Of a stretch of DNA of 64,000 nt, positions 17,063 to 25,812 are shown piece after piece. The position numbers and the translations under genes were made by a program. Location of the stretch: positions 62,001 to 126,000 of the forward strand of contig JAJEEK010000008.1 in assembly GCA_022821065.1 (NCBI GenBank), given 5' to 3'. The DNA comes from Candidatus Poribacteria bacterium. Its GTDB lineage: Bacteria > Poribacteria > WGA-4E > WGA-3G. Below the pieces are notes generated by a model. It was given only the letters and a program-made list of their open reading frames with translations. It was not told where the DNA came from and did not search any database. How positions within the stretch are numbered: position 1 is the first letter of the stretch; each line of letters opens with the position of its first letter.

Positions 17063-17977
17063 ATGGCACAATCACAAAATAGGGCTGATTACAAAATCGG
17101 TGTTGTCGGTGTAGGAAGGATGGGTGCGAATATCGCACGGCATCTCAAGGATGAAGGATTTAACCTAACCGTTGTATACGATGTTGCGAGCGACCGCGCG
17201 CAAGAGCTCGCGGCGGAACTCGGTGCAACAGCAACAGAAAAACTAACGCAAGTTACAGCACTCGCTGATTACATCATCACTGTTGTTACGGACGATGCAG
17301 CAATGCGCACGATCTTTTCGGAAGACGCAGACGACAGTCTCCTCGAAAACGCGTCTCGGAAAGTCTTTATCAATTGTGCGACGATTAGTCCACAGGTCCA
17401 CGTGGATATTGAGCAGCTCGCGGCGAAGCACGGTGCAGAGAGCCTCGAAGGCTGCATGGCGAGCAGCATCACACAGGCGCGGGAAGGCACGCTGTACCTG
17501 ATGTGCGGTGGTAAGAAGGAAACATTTGACAAGGTGCGTCCGATTTTAGATTCAATGAGTGTCTCACTCCGTTACATCGGGGAGGCTGGACAGGCGGCAC
17601 AGGTCAAGGCACTCGTTAACATGGTGATGAACATCAACACTGCAGGACTTGCAGAAGGTCTCGGATTAGGGGCAGCACTCGGATTGGACCTGACGATGTT
17701 GCAAGAGGTGTTCTCGCAAACCGGAGCCAACTCACGTGTTTTGGAAACTGATGGAGAGGACATGGAAATCCGAGATCACGAGTGTTATTTCTCAGCTGCA
17801 CACGCTTCTAAAGATTCTGGTATTGCCCTTGATTTGGCAGACGAGGCAGGCATCTCTCTACCGCTTGCACAGGCGACAAAAGCACAATATGATCGGATGA
17901 TTGAACTCGGGCTGGGCGACTTGGATAAGTCCGGCATCGCCGAACTGACCTTCCCCGGACGAGGCGGAAAAAATTAA
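17063..17977 (+). CDS. 3-hydroxyisobutyrate dehydrogenase family oxidoreductase
   Basis: A 304-residue NAD(P)-dependent beta-hydroxyacid dehydrogenase. The dinucleotide motif GVGRMG is at residues 16-21, the substrate-site region reads CMASSITQAREGTL near 131, and the catalytic lysine is K182 in VKALVNMVMN. Family members oxidise 3-hydroxyisobutyrate, tartronate semialdehyde, 6-phosphogluconate-like or succinic semialdehyde substrates; nothing here decides which. I start at the ATG at 17063 because AAGGAGG (17051-17057) is ideally placed; the open frame extends further upstream (to 16997) without a ribosome-binding site. The next gene is preceded by a hairpin leader. Confidence 0.9.
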   Translation: MAQSQNRADYKIGVVGVGRMGANIARHLKDEGFNLTVVYDVASDRAQELAAELGATATEKLTQVTALADYIITVVTDDAAMRTIFSEDADDSLLENASRKVFINCATISPQVHVDIEQLAAKHGAESLEGCMASSITQAREGTLYLMCGGKKETFDKVRPILDSMSVSLRYIGEAGQAAQVKALVNMVMNINTAGLAEGLGLGAALGLDLTMLQEVFSQTGANSRVLETDGEDMEIRDHECYFSAAHASKDSGIALDLADEAGISLPLAQATKAQYDRMIELGLGDLDKSGIAELTFPGRGGKN

Positions 17978-18010
17978 AAGCGGCACGTTCTGAGTCAGCG
18001 TCGCTAATTA

Positions 18011-18060
18011 ACCAGAAATCTGCTCGAAATGGAATGGAGAGCAGAGCGGAGGCCCATAGT
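18011..18060 (+). other. Hairpin leader element upstream of the nucleotidyltransferase gene
   Basis: CTGCTC (18020-18025) pairs with GAGCAG (18039-18044) around a 13-base loop GAAATGGAATGGA. It is followed by GGAGGCCCATAGT just before the start codon at 18070. The same architecture with paired base changes and the same trailing CCATAGTT occurs at 43121-43203. See findings. Confidence 0.65.
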
Positions 18061-18069
18061 TAAAGAGTC

Positions 18070-18798
18070 ATGCTCAAAGGTGTCATCCTTGCGGGAGGAT
18101 TAGGAACCCGTTTATATCCGCTCACCAAAGTTACGAGTAAGCATCTCCTGCCGGTCGGTAACGAACCAATGATCTATCACAGTATCAAACAGCTCACAAC
18201 GGCAGGCGTTACCGATATTCTTATTGTAACGAATCCACAATACGTTGGGGATTTCGCCAATACGCTTGGTGGTGGGAAAAACTTCGGGTGCGAATTTACC
18301 TATCGAGTTCAAGAGGAGGCGAAAGGTATTGCGCATGCGCTTGCGTTAGCAGAGGGATTCGCCGCAGGCGGTCGAATCGTCGTTGTGTTAGGAGACAACA
18401 TTTTTGAATCCTCAATCCGACAGTCTGTTAACGATTTTCAAGCACAACAGCGCGGGGCGCGTGTATTGCTCAAACAGGTCTCGGACCCAAAGCGTTACGG
18501 TGTAGCGACCTTAAACGGTAACCGTATTGTTGCGATAGAGGAGAAACCGGAGCATCCGAAAAGCGATTACGCCGTGGTAGGTGTCTATTTTTACGATGCC
18601 TCAGTGTTTGATGTCATCCGTACAGTTGAACCTTCAGCGCGCGGAGAATATGAAATAACGGCTGTCAACAATGTTTACATTCAGCGGCACGAGCTTAAAT
18701 ACAGTCTCGTTCATGGGAAGTGGGTTGATGCAGGGACTTTCGACTCACTCACTGAAGCGCATCAGATTTTGTTGGATTCCGCAGGGCAGAAGTTATAA
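18070..18798 (+). CDS. Sugar-1-phosphate nucleotidyltransferase (RmlA-like)
   Basis: A 242-residue nucleotidyltransferase that couples an NTP to a sugar-1-phosphate, most like glucose-1-phosphate thymidylyltransferase. The nucleotide loop GVILAGGLGTRLYPLTK begins at residue 4, with LLPVGNEPMIYHSI after it, VVVLGDNIFE near 105, IEEKPEHPKS near 158 and the metal-site KWVDAGTFDSL near 218. It is about 50 residues shorter than housekeeping RmlA because the C-terminal allosteric helices are missing, as in the short-form enzymes of surface polysaccharide clusters. A glycosyltransferase follows, consistent with surface sugar synthesis. The start is weakly supported by a ribosome-binding site but sits right after the hairpin leader. 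Confidence 0.88.
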   Translation: MLKGVILAGGLGTRLYPLTKVTSKHLLPVGNEPMIYHSIKQLTTAGVTDILIVTNPQYVGDFANTLGGGKNFGCEFTYRVQEEAKGIAHALALAEGFAAGGRIVVVLGDNIFESSIRQSVNDFQAQQRGARVLLKQVSDPKRYGVATLNGNRIVAIEEKPEHPKSDYAVVGVYFYDASVFDVIRTVEPSARGEYEITAVNNVYIQRHELKYSLVHGKWVDAGTFDSLTEAHQILLDSAGQKL

Positions 18799-18875
18799 CG
18801 TCCAGTACCCGTATCTTGTGCAACGGTCTCGAAGGGAGTCAGTATATTATAGCAAAGCATAAGGACGAAAAACCG

Positions 18876-20111
18876 ATGCTATCGATTGTCGTCCCAGTTT
18901 ACAATGAAGAGGACAACGTCCGTCCGTTATTTGAAAAAATTCAAACAGTTTGTGAGACTATTGGTGATGCTTACGAGGTGCTATTCGTCGACGATGGGAG
19001 CGAAGACGAAACGTTCAATGTGCTTACAGAACTCTGTAAACAGGAACCCGAATTAGTCGTTATCCGATTTGAGAAAAATGCCGGACAGACGGCAGCGATG
19101 GCAGCAGGATTTGAATTTGCGCGCGGTGAACGGATTGTCAGTATGGACGGCGATTTACAGAACGATCCGATTGATATACCGAGACTGCTTGAAAAACTTG
19201 ATGAAGGGTACGACTTGGTCTGTGGCTGGCGAAAAGAGCGACAGGATAAATTCCTCACACGCCGTGTTCCCTCTATCATAGCCAATTGGATTATCGGTAA
19301 AGTGACAGGCGTTCCGATTCACGATAACGGGTGTTCATTGAAAGCGTACCGAGCATCAATCATTAAACAGGTTCCGCTCTATGGAGAGATGCACCGTTTT
19401 ATTCCAGCGATGTCTACCGTGGTAGGCGCGCGTATCGCCGAGATTGTTGTCTCACATCATCCCAGACGTTTCGGAAAAAGCAAGTATGGACTCGGACGAA
19501 TATGGCGAGTGATGTTAGATATTATTGCGTTCAAGTTTATAATATCAGTTTTCACAACTTCCCCGAAACCACAAAACGCTAAGAATCTGTGGCATCGGTT
19601 GTCAAATACCTTGTTTAACCCGAAGCAGAGAGTATTTCGTGCTGCTGCGGTGCTAAGTCTCCCTTTTTTCATTTTAGGACGTGTCTTATTTGGAACTGCC
19701 AACGTCGCAGCACTCAGCTGCATCGGTTTAGCAGTAGCCTTACTTGTCCTTGGTGGATTGACAGAAAACAAAATTCAACAGGCAAAACGGACATCATCTG
19801 TGTTCGGAAAACTCGCGCATTTTTTCATCTTCCGATGTAAACGGAGACCTATTCGTTTTTTGGGTCCCATCGGCGTGATGTCCGTGGTATTCGGTGGACT
19901 CTTTTTAATTTTGCAGATGAACCCTTTTCTGTTGGAAGTGTTAGAAACTATAGTACCTAATTTAAGCCCTATTCTTATCATTATTGGCATACTGGTATTC
20001 TGCTTCGGGTTGTTTGGTGAACTCGTCGCGTTTGCGAATGCGAAACACATAAAAGACTACACGGTTACAACAATCCTGAGTGTTAATAACGAAGGGACAT
20101 GCAGTGAATAG
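18876..20111 (+). CDS. GT2 family glycosyltransferase (polyprenyl-phosphate sugar transferase type)
   Basis: A 411-residue family 2 glycosyltransferase. The GT-A core starts with SIVVPVYNEEDNVRPLFEKI and contains VLFVDDGSEDET (nucleotide site), SMDGDLQNDP (DxD-like metal site near 85) and RFGKSKYGLGRIWR, the pattern of DPM1/GtrB-like enzymes that load mannose or glucose onto polyprenyl phosphate at the inner membrane. Unlike minimal DPM1 it has a C-terminal extension with several hydrophobic segments (about 220-240, 270-310, 345-370, 380-400), as in GtrB. I start at 18876 because AAGGA lies upstream and the motif then begins at residue 2; the open frame is longer. The stop overlaps the next gene by eight bases. 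Confidence 0.87.
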   Translation: MLSIVVPVYNEEDNVRPLFEKIQTVCETIGDAYEVLFVDDGSEDETFNVLTELCKQEPELVVIRFEKNAGQTAAMAAGFEFARGERIVSMDGDLQNDPIDIPRLLEKLDEGYDLVCGWRKERQDKFLTRRVPSIIANWIIGKVTGVPIHDNGCSLKAYRASIIKQVPLYGEMHRFIPAMSTVVGARIAEIVVSHHPRRFGKSKYGLGRIWRVMLDIIAFKFIISVFTTSPKPQNAKNLWHRLSNTLFNPKQRVFRAAAVLSLPFFILGRVLFGTANVAALSCIGLAVALLVLGGLTENKIQQAKRTSSVFGKLAHFFIFRCKRRPIRFLGPIGVMSVVFGGLFLILQMNPFLLEVLETIVPNLSPILIIIGILVFCFGLFGELVAFANAKHIKDYTVTTILSVNNEGTCSE

Positions 20112-21255
20112 GCCTTCTAAACATAAAATTTGGCAAAAGTGGCGGCGTGAATTTCCGGTAACCGAAACTTACGTTTACATGAACCATGCCGGTGTTGCCC
20201 CGTTGTCGCGACGCGTACGGGATGCGATGGCTGGATTCATTGACGACGCAACGTTTCACGGTGCCGTCCACACGGACGATTGGGCAGAAACAGCGGAGGC
20301 GTGTCGTTTAGCGGCGGCACAGTTCACCAACGCCGATGTCACCGAAATCGCCTTTATGAAGAATACGACCCAAGGTATTCTCATCGCAGCGAACGGTATC
20401 GACTGGAAAGCAGGAGACAACGTTGTTACAACAGCGGTTGAATTTCCCGCAAACATCTATCCGTGGTGGAGTTTAAAGGAACGCTACGGTGTCGATACGC
20501 GCATGGTTCCGGAGCGGGACGGACGTATCTGTATTGAGGATGTTGCGGCTGCGATTGACGAGCGTACACGCGTTTTAACGATTAGTTATGTGGAATTCGC
20601 CTCCGGATTCCGAAACGACATTGCAGCACTCGGTCAGCTCTGCCGAGAACGCGATATCTGGTTCGTTGTGGACGCTATTCAAGCGCTCGGTGCGGTTGAA
20701 GTGGATGTGAAATCTTGTTACATTGATATTCTCGCCGCTGATGGACACAAGTGGTTATTGGCACCAGAAGGTGCTGCGATCTTCTATTGTGCTGACGAGA
20801 AACGTGATCAGTTGATCAATACCAATATCGGTTGGGCAAGTGTCGTCAATCCGCGCGATTTCCTCAATTACGACCTAACACAAAGACCGGATGCGACCCG
20901 TTTTGAGGAAGGTTCTTATAATAGTGTCGGTTTATATGGGCTTAAAGCAGCGATTGATTTACTACAGGACATCGGTATCCAATCTATTGAAACACAGGTT
21001 TTGGAACTCACGGCGCAATTAATCGTGGGGTTAGAGGCGAAAGGCTATCGTGTTATCACGCCTAAAGAGGACACGGAACGCGCGGGGATTGTTATCTTTG
21101 GGAGTGAGCAGCACACGTCTACCGAACTCTATGAGATGCTTTATGCCGAAAACATCATTACTGCAGAACGCGGAAGTGGGGTTAGAGTCTCGCCACATTT
21201 CTATAATACGGCATCCGAAATTAATCGTCTGCTTGAAGTGCTGCCCGATCTCTAA
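20104..21255 (+). CDS. Class V PLP aminotransferase (cysteine desulfurase/epimerase-like)
   Basis: A 383-residue fold-type I PLP enzyme in the class V group, which includes cysteine desulfurases and isopenicillin N epimerase. The N-terminus has YVYMNHAGVAPLSRRV, the PLP lysine lies in DGHKWLLAPEGAAIFY, preceded by VVDAIQALGAVEVD, and the C-terminal domain ends SGVRVSPHFYNTASEI. The epimerase-like N-terminus and the lack of a clear active-site cysteine loop make an epimerase or lyase as likely as a desulfurase. I choose the GTG at 20104 with GAAGGG at 20091; an earlier GTG at 20080 is possible. It is translationally coupled to the glycosyltransferase gene. Confidence 0.85.
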   Translation: MNRPSKHKIWQKWRREFPVTETYVYMNHAGVAPLSRRVRDAMAGFIDDATFHGAVHTDDWAETAEACRLAAAQFTNADVTEIAFMKNTTQGILIAANGIDWKAGDNVVTTAVEFPANIYPWWSLKERYGVDTRMVPERDGRICIEDVAAAIDERTRVLTISYVEFASGFRNDIAALGQLCRERDIWFVVDAIQALGAVEVDVKSCYIDILAADGHKWLLAPEGAAIFYCADEKRDQLINTNIGWASVVNPRDFLNYDLTQRPDATRFEEGSYNSVGLYGLKAAIDLLQDIGIQSIETQVLELTAQLIVGLEAKGYRVITPKEDTERAGIVIFGSEQHTSTELYEMLYAENIITAERGSGVRVSPHFYNTASEINRLLEVLPDL

Positions 21256-21272
21256 GAAACAAGGAAAAACAA

Positions 21273-22763
21273 TTGAAAACTACATATATACAAAATCATA
21301 CGCAGAGACAGATAGCGCGGGCTGTTTTAACAATCTGTCTATCGTTTATTCTTGGATATCTACTGATGCTGAGTTCGTGTACAATGCCGGGCGGCAATCA
21401 GAACATTAGCAAAATCCGTCTCTCCATCCAAAATACGCTACCTATCGCTCGAAAAAATGTGCCGATTGTGCTGACCGGAACCGAACTCCGAAACGTCAAC
21501 CCTGATTTCTCGTTCAAAGCGTATTCCGTCGTTACAGGAAAAGCACCGCGAGAGGTAATGATACCAGCACAAGCGGACGATTTGGACTATGATGGAGAAC
21601 TCGATCAACTCTGTTTCCTGCTGAACTTAGGAGAAGGAGAGACAAAAGAGGTCTCCATTCTTTACGATCCGAGTGTGAGGGCAACCTTAACACTCGACAT
21701 CAACAAGCAGACGCGGGCGGCTATCTTTCCGGAACTGAACGTCGTGGCGGCAATGGAATCCAATCTAATAGCGTATCTACTGAAGCCGAACGGCGCGTTC
21801 ATGGCGTACGGTAAAAAGCGAATGAAACGTTTCAGCCTAAATACAATGTTCCAAGGCGAATTAGATTACGAAAGTCCGCTCTCACCTGAACTCAGAAGTC
21901 ATTTTGAGAGTAATGATATAATACTTTCCCAACAGGTTCAAAAAGAGGTGATGAAACCTGAGCAACAGTGGATATTACGTGATCTTGAGAACCAAGAGAC
22001 CTACTTTGTCCGTAAATCATACAACAGTGGGGGTTCGAGTCTCGGACAGCAGACTGCCACAGAGGGGCAGTTAGATGTTGTCCAGTCAATCGGCTTGTCC
22101 CTGAATATGCTTCTCGACCCCGAAACCACGGATATGTTCCCACTGAACTCCGCTGAAGATTTAATAGGCTGCGGCGGGATCGCATTGTGGGATAAGGCGA
22201 CAGAAGTGATGACACCACTACCATCAGACGGCGGCTACACACGGATCCTCGCAAACGGGGCGATCCGCTCTGTCGTTCAAAGGATTGTACCCGAGTGGAA
22301 TATCAACGGTGAGACGAGACGGTTAACGTCAACAACCTTCATCTATGCAGAAAATCCGTGGGTTGAGCATCACATCCATATCAACGGAAATCTACCCACG
22401 AATTACGCTATTGCCACGGGGATCCCGAATCTGCAGGATACGAATAGCGTGGACAGGGAACAGGGGTGGATATGGAGTTGGGGAACAGACCCAAGGGGAA
22501 TAGACACACTCGGTATTGCACTCATCATCCCCATCGTACAAGAGGTGGCGTTTATTGACCCTGACACCTCCGAAAAACCGATTTTACCGGTTATTTTAAC
22601 GCCGGACGCGAACGGTAGACTCAACTACCGTACGTTCGCTATTTGGGGTGGTGGTATTGACGGGTTTGAGACAGAAACGGAATTCACGAATCACATCCAA
22701 GTTACGACGACAGCATGGACAACACCACCAGTCGTTAAGTTTTTACCGCCTGAAGAGAAATAG
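21273..22763 (+). CDS. DUF4861-like lipoprotein
   Basis: A 496-residue predicted lipoprotein whose N-terminal membrane segment ends in the lipobox MLSSC (about residues 32-36). The body starts with SIQNTLPIARKNVPIVL, then AYSVVTGKAPREVMIPAQAD and LDYDGELDQLCFLLNLGEGE, a pattern I associate with DUF4861, a large beta-rich family often found with polysaccharide-degradation genes. That family link is from memory of motifs and needs a profile search. The start is TTG at 21273 with AAGGA at 21261. It follows the class V aminotransferase gene by 17 bases and is probably in the same operon. Function unknown. Confidence 0.65.
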   Translation: MKTTYIQNHTQRQIARAVLTICLSFILGYLLMLSSCTMPGGNQNISKIRLSIQNTLPIARKNVPIVLTGTELRNVNPDFSFKAYSVVTGKAPREVMIPAQADDLDYDGELDQLCFLLNLGEGETKEVSILYDPSVRATLTLDINKQTRAAIFPELNVVAAMESNLIAYLLKPNGAFMAYGKKRMKRFSLNTMFQGELDYESPLSPELRSHFESNDIILSQQVQKEVMKPEQQWILRDLENQETYFVRKSYNSGGSSLGQQTATEGQLDVVQSIGLSLNMLLDPETTDMFPLNSAEDLIGCGGIALWDKATEVMTPLPSDGGYTRILANGAIRSVVQRIVPEWNINGETRRLTSTTFIYAENPWVEHHIHINGNLPTNYAIATGIPNLQDTNSVDREQGWIWSWGTDPRGIDTLGIALIIPIVQEVAFIDPDTSEKPILPVILTPDANGRLNYRTFAIWGGGIDGFETETEFTNHIQVTTTAWTTPPVVKFLPPEEK

Positions 22764-22790
22764 TACAGAGCCAATTTTCGGAGAAAAATC

Positions 22791-23390
22791 ATGCTTATCA
22801 AGGAAGAGTGTCTACAACTTATTGCGGATCAGCGTACAGACGAGATCGTTGTTACGACGATGGGGAGCAGCGTGCCGTGGGGCAAAATATCAACACACCC
22901 CTTGGACTTCGCATCCGTCGGGAGCGCGATGGGACACGCCGCCGATTTCGCACTCGGTATCGCACTCGCCAAACCCGATAGGAGAGTCGTTGTGATTAAT
23001 GGTGATGGCAGTATGTTGATGTGTTTAGGCACGTTGGCGACGATTACTGCTCTGAATACACCACCCACGAACTATCTCCTATTCGTTTGTGATAACGGCT
23101 CCTATGAGGTCACCGGCAATCAACCCGTACCTGATGGCAACACCCGTTTCAGCTGGACGACAATCGCTAAAGGGGCAGGTTTTGAAAAGGTCTACGAGTT
23201 CGATAACTCAGAAAAACTTGCAGCCGAACTTCCGAGCATCTGGCATGAAACGGGTCCGATATTTGTGAGCTTGAAGATTGCACAGGCACACGAACCGCCG
23301 CCGGATCGGTGGGGCGGTTTTCAGTATCCGTATCTACAGGAATCGCTTGCGGAATCTACACATAAACTCAGGCAAGAACTGGTAAGGTAA
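22791..23390 (+). CDS. TPP-binding half-enzyme (sulfopyruvate/phosphonopyruvate decarboxylase beta-like)
   Basis: A 199-residue protein matching only the C-terminal pyrophosphate-binding domain of thiamin-diphosphate enzymes. The cofactor/magnesium motif is GDGSM at 71-75 ending at N102 (CDNGSYEVTG), the form seen in ComE and phosphonopyruvate decarboxylase beta chains. The Pyr domain with the activating glutamate is missing, so it needs a partner chain; none is adjacent (the upstream gene is the DUF4861-like lipoprotein). If sulfopyruvate is the substrate it would link to taurine/coenzyme M-type sulfonate metabolism. GGAGAAAAATC precedes the ATG. Confidence 0.78.
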   Translation: MLIKEECLQLIADQRTDEIVVTTMGSSVPWGKISTHPLDFASVGSAMGHAADFALGIALAKPDRRVVVINGDGSMLMCLGTLATITALNTPPTNYLLFVCDNGSYEVTGNQPVPDGNTRFSWTTIAKGAGFEKVYEFDNSEKLAAELPSIWHETGPIFVSLKIAQAHEPPPDRWGGFQYPYLQESLAESTHKLRQELVR

Positions 23391-23427
23391 CAGGCGCGCC
23401 GTCGTGCCGTAATCTATGGGATAAACC

Positions 23428-24324
23428 ATGCACACAAAATTAGAAGTTCGACAGATGGGACGGACAGGGATGCGTCCGAACGCACTTGCGCTCGGTGCAG
23501 CGTGGATCTGGCGGAAACCGGACGCTGAAGTCATCGGTGCGATCCGACGCGGTATCGAACTCGGTATTAACTACATTGATACCTATCCCGGACACGCCGA
23601 ACACCTCTGGGGAGAAGCACTCTCTGACGGATTACGAGAAAAGATTTACCTACAAGCCAAGGTCGGCACACATCCTGAGCGGCGGAAAGATTTCTCAGCT
23701 GAAGGTACACGCTGGAGTGTCACGAATAGCCTCAAGGATCTCCGCACGGATTATCTCGATGCTGTACTTATCCACGACCCGATGGATATGGAGAGCGTAT
23801 TGGCACCCGGATGTGCATTGGATACGTTATTAGAAATGAAAGCGGAGGGCCACATTCGACATATCGGTGCGGGGGTACGTTCTCATGAATTCCACAAAGA
23901 ACTCATCGAAACTGGACATATCGATATTATCCTGACCTTCTTGGATTATACACTCTTATCCCAATCTGTGGCGGAGACGACGCTGCCGTTGGCACGCGAA
24001 CACGATGTCGGTATTATCTTGGCAAGTCCTTTAGGGATGGGGAGTTTAACAGGTGCGGAACCGAACGTTGAAGATGAACGCCGACGCAACCCTGACGCTG
24101 AACCGAAGGCATACCTGATGTGGAAGTGGTGTCAGGAACGTGGCGTCAATATCCGTCATCTGGCGATGCAGTTTTGTCTCGCTGCACCGATAGATGGCAT
24201 TGTGATGTTCGGTCCTGCAGACAAAGCACAAGTTGAAGACGGGTACGAAGCCGCGACTGCAGATATTCCAGAGGGTATTTGGCAAGCATTTGAGGCGGAA
24301 TTCGGTATCAGGCGCGGTATGTAG
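23428..24324 (+). CDS. Aldo/keto reductase family protein with altered active site
   Basis: A 298-residue (alpha/beta)8-barrel of the aldo/keto reductase superfamily, which reduces carbonyls with NADPH. By comparison with the D-Y-K-H tetrad, D51, K78 (LQAKVG) and H116 (VLIHDP) are present, but the position of the catalytic tyrosine, five after D51, is H56 (IDTYPGHAEHLWG). The C-terminal cofactor loop is short. It may therefore be an isomerase-like or aldolase-like relative with changed chemistry, or an inactive homologue. It is the last gene of the plus-strand run and converges on the nuclease-fold gene. Confidence 0.83.
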   Translation: MHTKLEVRQMGRTGMRPNALALGAAWIWRKPDAEVIGAIRRGIELGINYIDTYPGHAEHLWGEALSDGLREKIYLQAKVGTHPERRKDFSAEGTRWSVTNSLKDLRTDYLDAVLIHDPMDMESVLAPGCALDTLLEMKAEGHIRHIGAGVRSHEFHKELIETGHIDIILTFLDYTLLSQSVAETTLPLAREHDVGIILASPLGMGSLTGAEPNVEDERRRNPDAEPKAYLMWKWCQERGVNIRHLAMQFCLAAPIDGIVMFGPADKAQVEDGYEAATADIPEGIWQAFEAEFGIRRGM

Positions 24325-24330
24325 CGGATT

Positions 24331-24936
24331 TTATACCTTTTGTGAAACCATACTGGCAAGGATACCGAGAATTTTGTCACATCGCTCAAGCATATAAGTT
24401 TCCATGTCAATGTGAAGTTGTTTCCCTTCCAATTTGAGGAAGAGCCAATTCGTCCCTGTTGTTGTGGCACCATAAACACGTGGAATGTCGTTCTCTTTTT
24501 CGGCATTAAAGCGTTGTGCAGCGATCATCTCCGCAACGCACTGCCCGAGGCCTGTTATGAGGTCGTCTTTCTTGGCTTCAACAAGGATAATAACAGGGGA
24601 CTCCAAATAGTACTGGTTTGGAGATAGACTCACCAAAAAATCACACACACCTGTCAAGTCGTTTTCAGTATCAACATTAAAATCAATACCCGAAAAAAGA
24701 CTAATACGATGATCAAAGTGCTCCCTGAGTTCAACGAGCACATCGGCAACTATCATCTCTGACTTCGCCTTTTCTGTACCTATCGCAACGGCTAACGGGA
24801 CCTTCTTTGCCAACGCTTTGATGAGTTCCGAACTCGGTTCAACCTGCTCCGTTTCGGAGAAGATACCTGCGGACTGAAACAGTTCGAGTTGAAATGTTTC
24901 CGTGACTGTTTCTAAGGTGAAATTGCTATAAGCCAT
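24331..24936 (-). CDS. Stand-alone PD-(D/E)XK nuclease-fold protein
   Basis: A 201-residue protein with a PD-(D/E)XK arrangement: E60, D99 (GVCDFLVS), E120-x-K122 (IILVEAKKDD) and Q132-E136 (GLGQCVAEM). The order and spacing match restriction-endonuclease-like folds of the type found widely in cyanobacteria as hypothetical proteins. There is no helicase, methyltransferase or Cas gene nearby, so restriction or CRISPR roles are unlikely; a repair or self-standing nuclease is possible. GGAGG precedes the ATG at 24936. The nuclease assignment rests on motif order only. Confidence 0.6.
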   Translation of the reverse strand: MAYSNFTLETVTETFQLELFQSAGIFSETEQVEPSSELIKALAKKVPLAVAIGTEKAKSEMIVADVLVELREHFDHRISLFSGIDFNVDTENDLTGVCDFLVSLSPNQYYLESPVIILVEAKKDDLITGLGQCVAEMIAAQRFNAEKENDIPRVYGATTTGTNWLFLKLEGKQLHIDMETYMLERCDKILGILASMVSQKV

Positions 24937-24972
24937 ATACTGAATCCTCCGTTGCTCAATTCGATGGATTCG

Positions 24973-25773
24973 TTACGCCTTTACCCCCGCCGCCAAATCT
25001 GAGGCAAATTCCTTCACCGCAGTAAGCAATTTTTCCTCGTCGTTGATATACTTTTCATAAACATCAATAATAGCACTCCCGACAACCACACCATCAGCGA
25101 TCTGTGCAACTTGTGTTGCCTGCTCAGGCGTTGATACACCAAAACCGACACTAATCGGCTTGTCCGTGTGTTTTCGCAGTTCTGTGATCATCGGCGTGAC
25201 CTCGTCTGATAACGTCGTCCGCGCCCCTGTTACCCCTGTCACGGAGACGCAATAGATGAATCCTGTGCTGACCGAGGCAATTAGTTGCATCCGTTCCGGT
25301 GGGCTTGTCGGGGCAACGAGAAAGATGGTCGCGAGGTTATAGCGCGGGGCAACTTCAAGGAGCGGTTGCGCCTGTTCTGGCGGTAAGTCCGGCACGATAA
25401 CACCGTCAACCCCCGCGTCTTGTGCTGCTTTGCAAAATGCCTCTTCCCCCATCCGAAAGATCGGGTTATAGTAACCCATCAGGGCAATCGGAATATCTGT
25501 CTGTTTACGCAAGGTCGGGACCATTTCCAGAATCTGCTGGAGTGAAATGCGATGTGTGAGGGCACGTTCGCTTGCGCGTTGAACAGTAGGTCCATCTGCA
25601 ATCGGATCAGAGAAAGGCACACCAAGTTCAATCAGGTCCGCGCCTGCTGCCTCAAGCGTAAGAAGAAGTTTAGAGGTAAGTTCGGGGGTCGGGTCACCAG
25701 CACAGACGTACGGCATAAATGCGCTGGCACCTTGCTCTCGGAGTTCTTGAAATTTTTTGTCGATTCGGTTCAT
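24973..25773 (-). CDS. trpA: Tryptophan synthase alpha subunit
   Basis: A 266-residue TIM-barrel that cleaves indole-3-glycerol phosphate to indole and glyceraldehyde-3-phosphate for the beta subunit. The catalytic residues fall exactly at the Salmonella positions E49 (DLIELGVPFSD) and D60 (DPIADGP). The mobile loop 6 region reads GVTGARTTLSDEV. It stands alone here, with its own consensus promoter, and no trpB, trpC or other trp genes flank it, so the pathway genes are scattered. Secure call. Confidence 0.96.
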   Translation of the reverse strand: MNRIDKKFQELREQGASAFMPYVCAGDPTPELTSKLLLTLEAAGADLIELGVPFSDPIADGPTVQRASERALTHRISLQQILEMVPTLRKQTDIPIALMGYYNPIFRMGEEAFCKAAQDAGVDGVIVPDLPPEQAQPLLEVAPRYNLATIFLVAPTSPPERMQLIASVSTGFIYCVSVTGVTGARTTLSDEVTPMITELRKHTDKPISVGFGVSTPEQATQVAQIADGVVVGSAIIDVYEKYINDEEKLLTAVKEFASDLAAGVKA

Positions 25774-25812
25774 GGGTATATGTGGATCTCGGCTTCCTGT
25801 TGCGTTTTTTTA

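Noticed and set aside
25774-25812. trp leader peptide or attenuator before trpA
   Set aside because: The leader from the consensus promoter is only about 33 bases, with no Trp codon run or terminator-antiterminator pair.
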